Assembly: GCA_013203845.1 (NCBI GenBank)
Contig: JABMPE010000561.1
Location: 1 to 37,237, forward strand
From: Rhodopirellula sp.
GTDB lineage: Bacteria; Planctomycetota; Planctomycetia; Planctomycetales; Planctomycetaceae
DNA length: 37,237 nt
Reading direction: 5' to 3'
The translations under genes were made by a program, and so were the position numbers. Each line of letters begins with the position of its first letter. Position 1 is the stretch's first letter. The notes below the pieces were generated by a model that worked only from the letters and a program-made list of their open reading frames with translations, had not been told where the DNA came from and ran no database searches. Of the stretch, positions 1-9,045 are shown one piece after another.

Positions 1-1460
1 AGCGGGAACGGTTCGTTGATCAGCTGCTCGACAACGAAGATTACATCCGCAACTCAACCAGCATCTGGGGCAACCTGCTCGTCGGGCGGTCGAACAATCG
101 AGGCGGCGGACGGGCGGCTCTGGACCAGTGGCTTCGAAACGCGATCTACAAAAACATCCCGTACGACCAGTTTGTGAAAGAGTTGATCACGGCTGAGGGA
201 AGCAGTGATGAGAACGGTGCCGTCGTGTTTCTCTCCAGCCATTTGAATGAAATGGCCGTTCCCGCCACGGCCATTACAGCACGGTTATTTCTCGGCAGGC
301 AGTTGCAATGCACGCAGTGTCACAACCACCCGTTCAACGACTGGCAGCAGGCTCAGTTCTGGGGGATGAATGCCTTTTTCCGAGGAACGCGCCGACAGGG
401 AAATCCCAACCGTGGAGCGGTGACGCTGACAGACAGTCCTGCTGCTCTGGTCGTCGATTTCGAAAAACGCAACGGCACGATGCAGACTGCCAGACGACAG
501 TTTTTTGATGGCGACGGCACTCAGCTCGCGGCACTCGACGTGACGGTCGATATTCTGGAACTGAGAGAGCGTGGCCAGAAACGAGCATTGGCGCGGCCTC
601 GTGAAGAACTTGCCAACTACATCATCGACCCCACCAAACCATATCTAGCAGAAACTCAGGTGAATCGTGTCTGGGGACAACTGTTTGGATACGGCTTCAC
701 GAAACCAGTCGATGACATGGGGCCGCACAACCAGCCATCTCATCCGAAATTGCTGAGTTACCTCGCCGGTCAGTTTCGGGAAGCGGGTTATGACAGCAAA
801 CGGTTGATTCGGTGGATCGCCGCCAGCGAAGCGTACAACCTGACCAGTCGATTCAACGATGGAAATCTCGACGACAATCCAGCGGCAGGGGAGATGGCAC
901 TTTTCAGCCACATGTATCTCAAGCAGTTCCGCGCCGAGCAGCTTTACGATTCGCTGCTGATTGCGACCGCCGCTGACCAGGCGAATCGAACTTCTGAGCA
1001 GGCCGAGAATCAGCGAGCCACCTGGTTACGGCAGTTCGTTCAGACCTTCGGGACCGACGAAAACGACGAGAGCACCTCGTTCAATGGAACGATTCCTCAG
1101 GCGTTGCTGCTGATGAATGGCCAGCTGATGAACAACGCGCTGGGCGGTGGCGATGGCAGCTTCCTGCGGAGGGTCGTGCTGTCGGCCACCGGACGACCGG
1201 ACGAAGATGACAAAACGGCTCCAACGACGGTGAAGCAGGCTCGGCTTGCGGCAACTCGCGCAGCCCGCTCCAGAAATAAAAACACGCCAGCGAAAATCGA
1301 AACACTGTTTCTGGTCGCCTTGTCGCGGAAGCCAACCGCCACAGAACTCGACGCGTTCAACGATGTCTACGCCAGAGGTAACTACCGCGATCCGGTCGTC
1401 GGTCTGCAGGACATCTTCTGGTCGCTGCTGAACTCGAACGAGTTCGTGATTAACCACTGA
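1..1460 (+). CDS. DUF1549/DUF1553 protein, 5' end cut by window
   Basis: This is the 3' part of a planctomycete DUF1549/DUF1553 protein. The reading frame is open from base 3, so the start lies outside the window and about 485 codons are visible. The visible part begins in late DUF1549 (a 'PYDQFVKELI' segment). It then carries a cysteine motif, CTQCHNHPF, of the CxxCH type seen in this family near base 310, and a DUF1553 region with 'VNRVWGQLFGYG' and 'LSRKPTATELDAF'. It ends in the typical 'LLNSNEFVINH'. Members are usually large secreted or periplasmic proteins with an N-terminal cytochrome-like domain and are encoded next to a DUF1501 protein. Their biochemical role is not established. Here no DUF1501 gene follows: the next gene is convergent murG, about 60 bases away. 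The partner, if any, would have to be upstream of the window. Confidence 0.9.
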   Translation, partial: RERFVDQLLDNEDYIRNSTSIWGNLLVGRSNNRGGGRAALDQWLRNAIYKNIPYDQFVKELITAEGSSDENGAVVFLSSHLNEMAVPATAITARLFLGRQLQCTQCHNHPFNDWQQAQFWGMNAFFRGTRRQGNPNRGAVTLTDSPAALVVDFEKRNGTMQTARRQFFDGDGTQLAALDVTVDILELRERGQKRALARPREELANYIIDPTKPYLAETQVNRVWGQLFGYGFTKPVDDMGPHNQPSHPKLLSYLAGQFREAGYDSKRLIRWIAASEAYNLTSRFNDGNLDDNPAAGEMALFSHMYLKQFRAEQLYDSLLIATAADQANRTSEQAENQRATWLRQFVQTFGTDENDESTSFNGTIPQALLLMNGQLMNNALGGGDGSFLRRVVLSATGRPDEDDKTAPTTVKQARLAATRAARSRNKNTPAKIETLFLVALSRKPTATELDAFNDVYARGNYRDPVVGLQDIFWSLLNSNEFVINH

Positions 1461-1521
1461 AGGTTGAGCTGAGTATTTCGAGCTGAGCGTCGAGTGGTCT
1501 CGCGTATCAGTCAAACCAGAG

Positions 1522-2631
1522 TCAGTCGATCAGTAACTTCAGAATCGCGACCACTTCGGCCGACGCGTTTGGACGACCGAAGGTCTTCATGGCGTCGCGC
1601 ATGTCGAGCAATCGTTGACGATCAGTCAGCAGAGGCAGCAGGACTGAAACCAGATCAACCGGCGCGAAGCTTCGGTCGGGTGATGCAGCGATGACCGCCG
1701 CATTTGAATCAGCAAACCACTGCGCATTCTTTGTCTGGTGATCGTCCGCAGCGGTCGGGTACGGGATCAGAATGGCGGGAATACCGACGGCGGCCAGTTC
1801 GGCCAGCGTCGTGGCGCCGGCGCGAGCGATTGCCAGCGTGGCGGTCGCCAGTCGAGTCGGCAGGTCCGCAAAGAACGGTGCAACTTCGTGTGAAATTCCG
1901 CAACTTGAATAAGTAGCGCGAGCGTCGTCCTCACCGTCTGGTCCTGTCTGATGAACAATGTGCCAACCTGCAAGTTCGCTGGCCAAGCGGTCGACAGCGC
2001 TGGTGACTGACTCGTTGACCTGTCGTGAGCCGAGGCTTCCTCCGAGGACCAGCAGTGTCGGAGGATTAAATGGAAGTGGCTGATTCGAAAGTGCGAGTTG
2101 TCGGATCTCGTCACGCAGAGGGTTGCCGGTTACGTGCGAGATGGCTTGCGCCGGCAGGTGTTGAGCAGAATCTTTGAAAGTCAGGCAGATGGGGTGCCAC
2201 CTCGACAGCCAGCGATTCGCTTTTCCTGGAACCGTGTTCTGCTCAAGCAGAACGCACGGCACGCCACTCCGTCTGGCAGCCAGGCCGAAGGGCACGCTGG
2301 CGAAACCGCCCAGGCCTATGATGGCGGCAGGTCGATCCTGGCCGATCACTCGACGCGCTTCGCGAAACGCCTTCCAGTGAGAAAGTACGAAACGATGCGG
2401 TCGGCGTTTCAAAACGTTCAAGGGAAGAGTTTCACACGCCGAGTAGTCGAAGCCGGTTGGTTCGAGCATCTGCTGTTCGACAGGACGACCAGAACCGACG
2501 AAGCGAATTCGGCAATTTGACTGCTCGCATCGCAACTGCTCAGCGACGGCAATCCCGGGAGCCAGATGCCCACCGGTGCCGCCTCCAGCGAAGATGTACA
2601 GCGGCGGCTTTGTGTCGGTATGGTCGCTCAA
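1522..2631 (-). CDS. murG: UDP-GlcNAc:undecaprenyl-PP-MurNAc-pentapeptide transferase MurG
   Basis: MurG adds GlcNAc from UDP-GlcNAc to lipid I, making lipid II, on the inner face of the cytoplasmic membrane. The 369-residue length is normal. The glycine-rich loop GGGTGGHLAPG lies at residues 16-26. A second glycine loop (VLGGSLGSRQVNE) and the sugar-nucleotide segment 'ARAGATTLAELAAVGIPAILIPYP' are in the C-terminal half. The start read here is TTG; its last bases overlap the TGA of the upstream phosphodiesterase gene by four bases (TTGA), so the two are probably translationally coupled. It is the last gene of the cyclase-phosphodiesterase-murG run, away from a normal mur/fts cluster. The presence of a MurG agrees with planctomycetes making peptidoglycan. 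Confidence 0.95.
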   Translation of the reverse strand: MSDHTDTKPPLYIFAGGGTGGHLAPGIAVAEQLRCEQSNCRIRFVGSGRPVEQQMLEPTGFDYSACETLPLNVLKRRPHRFVLSHWKAFREARRVIGQDRPAAIIGLGGFASVPFGLAARRSGVPCVLLEQNTVPGKANRWLSRWHPICLTFKDSAQHLPAQAISHVTGNPLRDEIRQLALSNQPLPFNPPTLLVLGGSLGSRQVNESVTSAVDRLASELAGWHIVHQTGPDGEDDARATYSSCGISHEVAPFFADLPTRLATATLAIARAGATTLAELAAVGIPAILIPYPTAADDHQTKNAQWFADSNAAVIAASPDRSFAPVDLVSVLLPLLTDRQRLLDMRDAMKTFGRPNASAEVVAILKLLID

Positions 2632-3395
2632 TGAAACTGGTACGTCCTGCCTGGTTCGCCGATCTCAACGTTCGGCAGGTTGAGTTCTGTCAGTTCTTTC
2701 TTGATCTGCTCGTCGAACGCCGTCTTGATATGGATGGCGATGACTCGCGCAGGTTGTGTGAGTTTTTTAAGCTCTCCGGCAAACATATTTGGTGTGAGAT
2801 GCATCGCCTTCTCGGCGAGCCAGCCCATGTGGTTGGGAAAGCTGGCTTCCAGAAAAACAGCCTGCAGGTTTTTCTGCTGGTTGATGACTTCCCAGATGCG
2901 GGTGGTGGGATTCGTGTCTGAGACGATGGCGATGGCTGCTTCATCGTCTTCCAGGATAAAGCCCAGTGCCGGAACAATATGATCGAGAGCGACCGGCGTA
3001 ACTTTGACTCCATCAACTTCGACAGTCGTTTCAGTCTGGATTTCCTGCATTTTCAGGAACGGCGTTTCCTCACCCGACAGACGGATCATGTCCGGCCAGA
3101 TTCGCTCGTTGAAGACGTGCTTCTGCAGGCAATCCAGAACATCGGCGTTGCCATAGACCATGGGGCATTCAGGGCTCGGAACGTAAACGTTGTCGATAAA
3201 GATCGGCAACGATGCCAGATGGTCCGTATGCGAATGCGAAATGAAAACATGCTTGACACGTTTCTGCACGTCCAGCGGCGAAACAAATCCGATGCTTCCC
3301 GCGTCGATAACGATCGAATCGTTAACGATGTACGACGCCAGGATCTGTTGCCGTGGTCCATGACCGACCGACGACTCGACCAAAGTGATTTTCAC
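2628..3395 (-). CDS. Class II 3',5'-cyclic-nucleotide phosphodiesterase (metallo-beta-lactamase fold)
   Basis: This 255-residue protein has the metallo-beta-lactamase fold and resembles bacterial class II (PDE1-like) cyclic-nucleotide phosphodiesterases, which hydrolyse 3',5'-cAMP or cGMP using two metal ions. The metal motif HSHTDH is at residues 54-59. Further candidate ligands are H139 in VALDH, D160 in IVSDTNPT and H222 in IAIHIK. The segments 'FLEASFP', 'HLTP' and the C-terminal 'NVEIGEPGRTY' are characteristic of the family as I know it. The start is GTG. The gene lies 61 bases downstream of the FHA-cyclase gene and overlaps murG by four bases, so it is in a good position to break down the product of its neighbour. 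Preference for cAMP or cGMP cannot be told from sequence. A general MBL hydrolase is the main alternative. Confidence 0.85.
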   Translation of the reverse strand: MKITLVESSVGHGPRQQILASYIVNDSIVIDAGSIGFVSPLDVQKRVKHVFISHSHTDHLASLPIFIDNVYVPSPECPMVYGNADVLDCLQKHVFNERIWPDMIRLSGEETPFLKMQEIQTETTVEVDGVKVTPVALDHIVPALGFILEDDEAAIAIVSDTNPTTRIWEVINQQKNLQAVFLEASFPNHMGWLAEKAMHLTPNMFAGELKKLTQPARVIAIHIKTAFDEQIKKELTELNLPNVEIGEPGRTYQFH

Positions 3396-3456
3396 GTAAC
3401 CTACCCGTCCTTCCGAATGTAGTGCTGCTGCACGGGTACCTTGATTTGATTTGGTA

Positions 3457-5226
3457 TTACTTCTGCGTCATGTGGATGACGCCCGCCCAGTCGCTGGGCG
3501 GTTCGTAGCCATTCTGTGCGATGTGGATCGTCAGGAAGTCCTTCGTTCTATCCTCGACCGGCAGCCCGTTCAGCAGTTCCATCGACGTTTTCCAGTTTCC
3601 GTCGATGAGTGCATCGACAGCATTTTCGTACAGAATGATCGACTCGTTGCTGACGGTGTCGTCGACCGAATGTGGCGGCAGCAGCTCGAACACCGTCATG
3701 TCGGTATTCATGCCGACCGGTCTGACTCGAGCCAGCTTGCGACATCTAAGATCGTCATTGTTCAGCTTCTTCACGTAACTGGCAGTCACTTCGTCAATCA
3801 CGATTGATGCCCGCAGCTGCTTGCTCATTGTTTCTAGTCGTGCGCCCATGTTGACGACCGGCCCGAACGCTCCGACTTTAATTTGTTCGGTCGTTCCAAT
3901 TCGTCCTGCGATTGCCCGACCATGAGAGATTCCGATACCGACCGTGAATCCACACAAGGGGCTTTCGGGCATGGTCATGGCCCGGCGGAAAGCCTGGTGA
4001 ATGTGGATTGCTGCGCGACAGGCCGCAACTGGCCCTTCTTCGTTATCACTGGGCCAGCCCCAGAAACCGAGAGCAGCATCACCCTGGAAATCGGCAATGA
4101 CGCCGTCGTAGCGGATGATCCCGGCGGTCATGACTCCCAGCGCTTCGCTGACTCGGTCGAGTAATTCGCGGAGGTTGTCCTTCGCTTCTTCGGACTTTTT
4201 CGAGAACCCGCGTACGTCGCAGAAGAGTACGGTGATGTCCTTTTCGCGAGGTTCCAGAATGTCCTCGGTGCCGGCAGTTCGTACGGCTTCGATGACCGCG
4301 GGCGAGAAAAACTGCGCCAGTCCAGCCTGCTGACATTCCAGCGTTTTTACATGGCGAATTGAGCCGATGAGGTCGCAGATCAGCTCTGTAAATCGCAGGT
4401 CACCCTTCAGGTCTGTTTCGCTGACGGAGGTCGCTCCAGGGGAACCAAACTGTCCAGAGACATATAACGCCCAGCCCCGCGAATGCTCACCTTTGAAAGG
4501 AATGCAGAAAGCCCAGTCCAGATTACCGGTCACCGTAAATGCAGGATTGGAATCGTCGGTGTCCTGCCAGATATGGAGGATGCCTTCCGACCGTTCAATG
4601 GCCGCGGCGATCAGACGACGGCTGGGGTTAAATCGACCGATGTCGTCATCACGACTGTCCCATTGCATCATCAACGGCTCGTCATCGACCGACATGTTCG
4701 GTGGATAGCGCACGCAGGCTGCGGCACGTGAATGTGGCATTGCGTCTAGCATGACTTTCACGGCAGCCTGTGCCAGCTCCTTGTCAGTGCGCGTCGCGGA
4801 AATTGCTTCCGGCAGCTTCGCGAGTACATCCAGGCGTTCTTCCGCGTTCTGAAATTTGAACTGCTTCAGCTGGTCCGGTCCGAATGATTGTTCTTCAAGA
4901 TGCGAAGCCGACAATCCATCGGAAACCCCAACGGAAACCAGCTGGAACATCGTCTGCCCAATTCGAAATCCCTGTCCGGCAGAAATGTTGAATTCGCGCG
5001 TGTCGACTTCCTGGAAATAGACCGGATTGCGAGCGGCATCGAGTCGTTTGACGCCGATTGACTGGCCTTTCAGAGTGATCTCACAGTGCTCACGCGAGAT
5101 CAACAGGTCCCACGGAACAGCCCAGCCATTGCGCGGAGCTCGACCAATGCGAATGACTTCGCCAGCCGGAATCTCCCTTCGCCATTGCTGGTTGGCTTCG
5201 GGACCGTTGACCATCAACTCCATCAT
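3457..5226 (-). CDS. FHA-GAF-class III adenylate/guanylate cyclase-like protein
   Basis: This is a 589-residue soluble signalling protein. An FHA phosphothreonine-binding domain occupies about residues 5-98, with the binding residues visible as GR at 28-29 and SREH at 44-47. A GAF-like sensory region spans roughly 130-295. A class III nucleotide cyclase domain runs from about 328 to 500. The metal-binding aspartates are D337 (LFCDVRGFS) and D383 (FQGDAALGF), and the transition-state pair is N459/R463 (VVNMGARLE). The two residues that normally choose the purine are not canonical: the usual Lys position is D379 and the usual Thr/Asp position is G452. ATP or GTP preference is therefore open. 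A C-terminal stretch of about 70 residues follows. It heads an operon with a cyclic-nucleotide phosphodiesterase. GAGGA lies about ten bases before the first of two adjacent ATGs. Confidence 0.9.
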   Translation of the reverse strand: MMELMVNGPEANQQWRREIPAGEVIRIGRAPRNGWAVPWDLLISREHCEITLKGQSIGVKRLDAARNPVYFQEVDTREFNISAGQGFRIGQTMFQLVSVGVSDGLSASHLEEQSFGPDQLKQFKFQNAEERLDVLAKLPEAISATRTDKELAQAAVKVMLDAMPHSRAAACVRYPPNMSVDDEPLMMQWDSRDDDIGRFNPSRRLIAAAIERSEGILHIWQDTDDSNPAFTVTGNLDWAFCIPFKGEHSRGWALYVSGQFGSPGATSVSETDLKGDLRFTELICDLIGSIRHVKTLECQQAGLAQFFSPAVIEAVRTAGTEDILEPREKDITVLFCDVRGFSKKSEEAKDNLRELLDRVSEALGVMTAGIIRYDGVIADFQGDAALGFWGWPSDNEEGPVAACRAAIHIHQAFRRAMTMPESPLCGFTVGIGISHGRAIAGRIGTTEQIKVGAFGPVVNMGARLETMSKQLRASIVIDEVTASYVKKLNNDDLRCRKLARVRPVGMNTDMTVFELLPPHSVDDTVSNESIILYENAVDALIDGNWKTSMELLNGLPVEDRTKDFLTIHIAQNGYEPPSDWAGVIHMTQK

Positions 5227-5249
5227 CTACGATGAGTCCTCGCTGTACC

Positions 5250-5278
5250 GAAATAGTTGGTGTCCCAGAGGTTTTCAA
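5250..5278 (-). promoter_or_regulatory. Possible promoter of the cyclase operon
   Basis: On the minus strand TTGAAA (5278-5273) is followed after 17 bases by TATTTC (5255-5250), about 25 bases before the cyclase start codon. The -35 is good and the -10 matches only half of the sigma-70 consensus. This is a weak prediction. Confidence 0.25.
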
Positions 5279-5725
5279 AATCTAATGAGATCGTAAGTTC
5301 ATACGGAACATCACAGCGGGAGCGGTAGTCTCAGACTTCGTCAGTTAATTCCGGAGTGGCGACTTGCTGGCGAGAACATCGACACGAACGTCCAACAAAT
5401 TCGAACTGGATGGTTGATTGATGATACTTCGAACTTTCCGGTGAGACACGTTGTTCCGGCAAACTGCGAGACTCTGATCGGTTGAATTATCGTAACCATC
5501 ATTCTGCACTGACTTTGGAGTGCAATTGATCGTACCCGAATCAGCCAAAACCCATCAAGAACAGAAGATTTGACGTGAGGTGTGCCAGAAGTGGCGTTGA
5601 CCTGCCGAAATACGGGGTCGCAGAGAGGACCGGCTGATGCTCCTGATGCATCAATGGCAGCCGCTTATCCGAAATGTTTGCCTCATCTGACAGGTTCGAC
5701 TAATCCGTCATGTTCGCCCCATTCG

Positions 5726-5752
5726 GAAACTTTCTGTGACCGGGAAAGTTTC
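5726..5752. repeat. 9-base perfect inverted repeat
   Basis: GAAACTTTC (5726-5734) and its exact reverse complement (5744-5752) are separated by nine bases. No T-run follows on either strand, so it is not an obvious terminator. It could be an operator or a chance hairpin in the gene-poor gap upstream of the small hypothetical gene. Confidence 0.4.
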
Positions 5753-6111
5753 ACCAGGCGGATCTCCGATAGAGCTTGCGTGGGACCGCGTCTGGTCCTC
5801 GGGCTCTAATTACGTTCCGGCGACCGCTGGGTATCAACACACAGCAGCAGTAGCGGTCAATGCGACGTATCTGGCTTGAGGAAGTCGTTCCTTCGGCGGG
5901 TTTTCGGACGTCTCGTCTTCCGTGGGAAGATCGGGCGTTCTCCATGAATTCCGGCTGACAGATCACAGGTCGGTGAATGTTCCAACACCGATTCCGGAAT
6001 GCGATTTCGCAGAGTGACTTACTTTCGTCCGGCTTCCCCTGTCGGACCAATGGATCCGATGTGCATGGAGGTGACACACTCGTCTCATCGATTGACTGAG
6101 GGTCCTCACCA

Positions 6112-6471
6112 ATGAATTTTGACAATGTTTCTGCAACCACCGAACTCATTACTGATCGGCGGTCAGCAAACCGACGCGTTTCCAGGAAATCCGTAGCAGC
6201 TGCTCTGGATGTGGAACTGGACGTGTCGGACGACGAAGAAGAAGTACGTGAAGCGCTGCCCGAACGCCGCACCAAGGTGGAACGGCGTCGCCAGATTGAT
6301 CCAACAACCTGCGAACGTGACTACGGCGATGCCGAAGTCGAGTTCATGGGCGCCATGGACAACTACAAGCGTCGAAGTGGTCGGCAGTTTCCAACGTGGA
6401 GTGAAGTACTGGAAGTGCTGCACAGCCTCGGCTACCGCAAGGTGGCGGAACCTGTCGAAATTGAACTCTAA
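6112..6471 (+). CDS. Small conserved hypothetical protein (planctomycete type)
   Basis: A 119-residue protein of unknown function. The N-terminal two thirds are highly charged: an Arg-rich stretch (DRRSANRR), an acidic run (DVSDDEEE), then a second basic stretch ([10 protein letters not shown]), probably disordered. The C-terminal part (residues about 75-112, including '[18 protein letters not shown]' and '[13 protein letters not shown]') looks like a compact folded domain and resembles short hypothetical proteins I associate with planctomycetes. It has no signal peptide or membrane segment. GAGGG lies upstream of the ATG at a usable distance. It is followed 30 bases later by a strong intrinsic terminator and is probably transcribed alone. 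Codon phase and the clean terminator support it as a real gene. I do not recognise its function. Confidence 0.75.
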   Translation: MNFDNVSATTELITDRRSANRRVSRKSVAAALDVELDVSDDEEEVREALPERRTKVERRRQIDPTTCERDYGDAEVEFMGAMDNYKRRSGRQFPTWSEVLEVLHSLGYRKVAEPVEIEL

Positions 6472-6500
6472 GAGGAGTTCAAAAGCTGGTTACGGAGACG

Positions 6501-6527
6501 GGGGCGGTGAGGCCACACCGCCCCTTT
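6501..6527 (+). terminator. Intrinsic terminator after the small hypothetical gene
   Basis: A perfect 9-base GC-rich stem, GGGGCGGTG (6501-6509) with CACCGCCCC (6516-6524), has a six-base loop and is followed by TTTC. It fits termination on the plus strand; there is no T-run for the minus strand. Confidence 0.8.
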
Positions 6528-6609
6528 CTGCATTTCCTCGCCCTCTGTATCTGCGGTGAGGAGCCCCCGGATTCTTCGGTGAGGAATCGTCTGAGGTCGA
6601 ACGGCGCGA

Positions 6610-8115
6610 TCAGCGAGCCAACAGCGTAATCGCTCGTCGCGTGATTTCCTGCCCGCCGCTGCGGACAACCAGAAAGTATTGTCCCGGCAACAGGGACTCA
6701 GGCAGCACGAAGGCGTAGCTCACACGCAGCATGCTCCTGTCGGCGACCTGGCCAACTCGATCGATAATGTGACCATCAACGTCGTGCAGATTGCACTCAA
6801 TCCACATGTCTTCGTGGGGCGGGTTCAACGTACACTGGGCGACGATTGGATCGCCATGCCGGAAAACTTCTTTGCGATCCATCAGCACATCGCCCAGCAT
6901 GTCCGATCCAATGCTGAATGACAGATATTTGTCCGATTCGCGGATCCGTTCTGATCGCCGCAGCATGGGCACGATGACGGCTGGATCGAGTTCCTGAAGC
7001 TGCCATGCTCCTTCTGCGCGTCGGCTGCCCAGTGGATCGAGCTGGTACTCAACGCCGACGCCGCCAAACGTGACCAGCAGCACGACCGCGGCAAAAACCA
7101 GCGAAGCCTGACGCGGAGTCACTGTGGGAATCGCCTGGCCCAACGACTCAAAGGCTGAACGAATTCGAGCGAACAGACTGTTACCTCGCTCTTCCAATCG
7201 TTTGAAGAATGCTGCCAGCCAGTTGATGTCTTCTTCGTAAATAAACGAGGCGTAGATCGAGAAACAGACGAGTGGGAAGATATAGAGTCCCAGCAGGAAT
7301 GTGGTTCCAAGGTGAAACGCGATGCCAAGTCCAATCATGAGGATGCGGCTCCAGCCACGCCAGGCGATGAATATGAAGAGAACTTCCCACAGAACCGTGA
7401 TGTATGCCGAAACGACGAGGGTCGCCGGGTAGAACGAAAGGTATTCACCGACAGGGTTCGAGTTGTTGACGTTTGTCAGTAGCCAGTGAAGCATCTGATC
7501 GCTGCTGAAGAACGCCGGTGTGTGCATTTTCGTAAACGCTGCGCCAAGGTACACGACGCCGATCATCAACTGCATCAGTCGACGAGGCCACACAGCAAAT
7601 CGTTGAGGTTCCTGCAGCAGCGAGTCGGCGGTCCCGCTTCGCTGGCGGGCTCTGCGTTTCAGAAAACTGTCGACCGACCAGACAGCTCCACAGTTTGACA
7701 GGGACAGAATCAGTAACCCGTGCGCCGCGATGGCAGAATACTTCGTCAGTGTCGACAGACAGTCCAGCAGATTCAGATACGTGTAGAGGACCAGCGAAAT
7801 GCACAGTGAAATGCGAGTACACCAGCCAAGACTCGATGTCACCAGAGTTAGAACGAGCAGCGTCGCGAGAGCAACGGCCATGGGACCGCTGGGGATCGGC
7901 AGGAAATCGAAGTATCCGTAGTTGTCTGCAAGTGGCGCGACGGCGCCATCCAGCGAAAACAATTCTCTGGCATGGAACCAGCGTGGCGCCATCACCAGCA
8001 ACAGAACCAGTGGAAGCAGAATGCGTACCGCTGCCATGCCGTACGGCACTTCTTCGGCAAAGAAAAAGTCAGCGAGAGAATTCCGCTTCGCTTCGGGGGC
8101 GTTCTGGTGACTCAT
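6610..8115 (-). CDS. HTTM (vitamin K carboxylase-like) membrane protein
   Basis: A 501-residue protein with an N-terminal polytopic membrane region of the HTTM type, related to the membrane part of vitamin K-dependent gamma-carboxylase. Visible marks are 'FAEEVPYGMAAVRILLPLVL' at the N-terminus, several long hydrophobic segments through about residue 300, and 'VYLGAAFTKMHTPAFF', which includes the lysine conserved in the family. After a further membrane segment (about 347-364, 'ASLVFAAVVLLVTFGGVGV') the C-terminal 130 residues are soluble and beta-rich. The ATG is preceded by GGAG about seven bases away. It lies 58 bases downstream of a membrane-anchored unknown protein, and the two are probably one transcript. 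Bacterial HTTM proteins have no settled substrate, so the function stays open. Confidence 0.85.
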   Translation of the reverse strand: MSHQNAPEAKRNSLADFFFAEEVPYGMAAVRILLPLVLLLVMAPRWFHARELFSLDGAVAPLADNYGYFDFLPIPSGPMAVALATLLVLTLVTSSLGWCTRISLCISLVLYTYLNLLDCLSTLTKYSAIAAHGLLILSLSNCGAVWSVDSFLKRRARQRSGTADSLLQEPQRFAVWPRRLMQLMIGVVYLGAAFTKMHTPAFFSSDQMLHWLLTNVNNSNPVGEYLSFYPATLVVSAYITVLWEVLFIFIAWRGWSRILMIGLGIAFHLGTTFLLGLYIFPLVCFSIYASFIYEEDINWLAAFFKRLEERGNSLFARIRSAFESLGQAIPTVTPRQASLVFAAVVLLVTFGGVGVEYQLDPLGSRRAEGAWQLQELDPAVIVPMLRRSERIRESDKYLSFSIGSDMLGDVLMDRKEVFRHGDPIVAQCTLNPPHEDMWIECNLHDVDGHIIDRVGQVADRSMLRVSYAFVLPESLLPGQYFLVVRSGGQEITRRAITLLAR

Positions 8116-8173
8116 GCCCGTTCTCCAGTTTTCTGAGCGTTTACAGCCTTCATCAGCCGACTCGATTGATCAG

Positions 8174-8806
8174 CTAGTGTGAAAGCGACATTGGTCTTGA
8201 GCCGGTATCTGAAACCTGCACCTGTGACTGCATTTCCAGGAAGGGCCGATTGCGATTCGCGTCCGCGGTCAGGCGGGGGTTGTCTGACAGGCACAATTTT
8301 GCCTGATAGTCGAACCACGCCAGATTCGACACCTGCAGTTCCCCGTTCCCGTCGAGGATCTTCAGGAGGTGGAAGTACGAGTGAGGGTCTTTCGGCTCGG
8401 TATACCGCTCAGCCCAGAGCTGGTCCGGCAGGTTGAACTTCTTCGCCCAGGTTTCCTGCACGACAAAGATCTGCTGAATGGGCTCGTGTTCCGTGTGCCG
8501 CAGAGTGCTCAGAGCCAGAGCCCCCGAATGCATCGTAAACGGGTCATAGTGGTGACGTTCAATGTCTCCAAACGGGCGATAGTCACCCCACGGAGCGGGA
8601 GCCAGGTTGTAGTATTTGCCACTTTCGCCCTGACCGATGATGTGAGTCCGGTCTTCGTAGGCCGACCAGCCGCAGAACATATCCCACACAATGAAATACA
8701 TGGAAGGATGGGCACCTGTGCGGTAATGCAAGGCGTGCGATCCGAGGCCCAGTGCCAGCACACCGAGATAAGCGACGATCGTTCCGACCGCGAGCAACCG
8801 TTTCAT
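8174..8806 (-). CDS. Membrane-anchored protein of unknown function, partner of HTTM gene
   Basis: A 210-residue protein with one N-terminal hydrophobic segment (residues about 3-23, 'RLLAVGTIVAYLGVLALGLG') acting as signal anchor or uncleaved signal. The rest is soluble and rich in aromatic residues and His, with the striking stretches 'FIVWDMFCGWSAYEDRTHI' and 'YYNLAPAPWGDYRPFGDIE'. The frame stays open upstream, but the ATG at 8806 is preceded by AAAGGAG at ideal distance and is followed by the hydrophobic segment; the longer version begins with low-complexity basic sequence. It is 58 bases upstream of the HTTM gene, in the same direction. I do not recognise the family. The context suggests it works with the HTTM protein at the membrane. 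Confidence 0.8.
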   Translation of the reverse strand: MKRLLAVGTIVAYLGVLALGLGSHALHYRTGAHPSMYFIVWDMFCGWSAYEDRTHIIGQGESGKYYNLAPAPWGDYRPFGDIERHHYDPFTMHSGALALSTLRHTEHEPIQQIFVVQETWAKKFNLPDQLWAERYTEPKDPHSYFHLLKILDGNGELQVSNLAWFDYQAKLCLSDNPRLTADANRNRPFLEMQSQVQVSDTGSRPMSLSH

Positions 8807-9045
8807 TCCGTCACTCCTTTGACGACGTAAACCGAGAAGTCGCGAGACTATGCGATAGCTCTGAAAACAGGTCAAGATGTGATTTCTCGATCGATGGCGA
8901 CAGCTCAGCGGTCTGTGTCTGAATCTGCTCGATGGACGAGACCGTTTGACGCTCGCGCGTTGCGCGAAGATACTCGCGAGGCTCCTTAACGGAGTTCTTG
9001 AGATTAACTGACAACACAGGCACCCACTCACGAAGGCTGATCGCC

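Larger units (their letters stand above)
5227..6111. other. 885-base region without a convincing gene
   Basis: No frame here has the composition or family resemblance of a gene; open stretches on both strands are short and low in recognisable motifs. It contains a hairpin with a 6-base stem (5505-5510 with 5519-5524), a 9-base perfect inverted repeat (5726-5752) and a 6-base hairpin TCTTCC-GTG-GGAAGA (5916-5930), none followed by a T-run. It separates the divergent cyclase operon (minus) and the small hypothetical gene (plus), so promoters for both should lie in it. I cannot place the plus-strand one. Confidence 0.5.

Noticed and set aside
5751-6275. Minus-strand open frame of 174 codons across the gap and the small hypothetical gene
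   Set aside because: Ser/Arg-rich with no domain, and it overlaps the better supported plus-strand gene at 6112.
8807-9031. Extended start of the membrane-anchored unknown protein
   Set aside because: The added 75 residues are basic and low in complexity; AAAGGAG lies right before the ATG at 8806.
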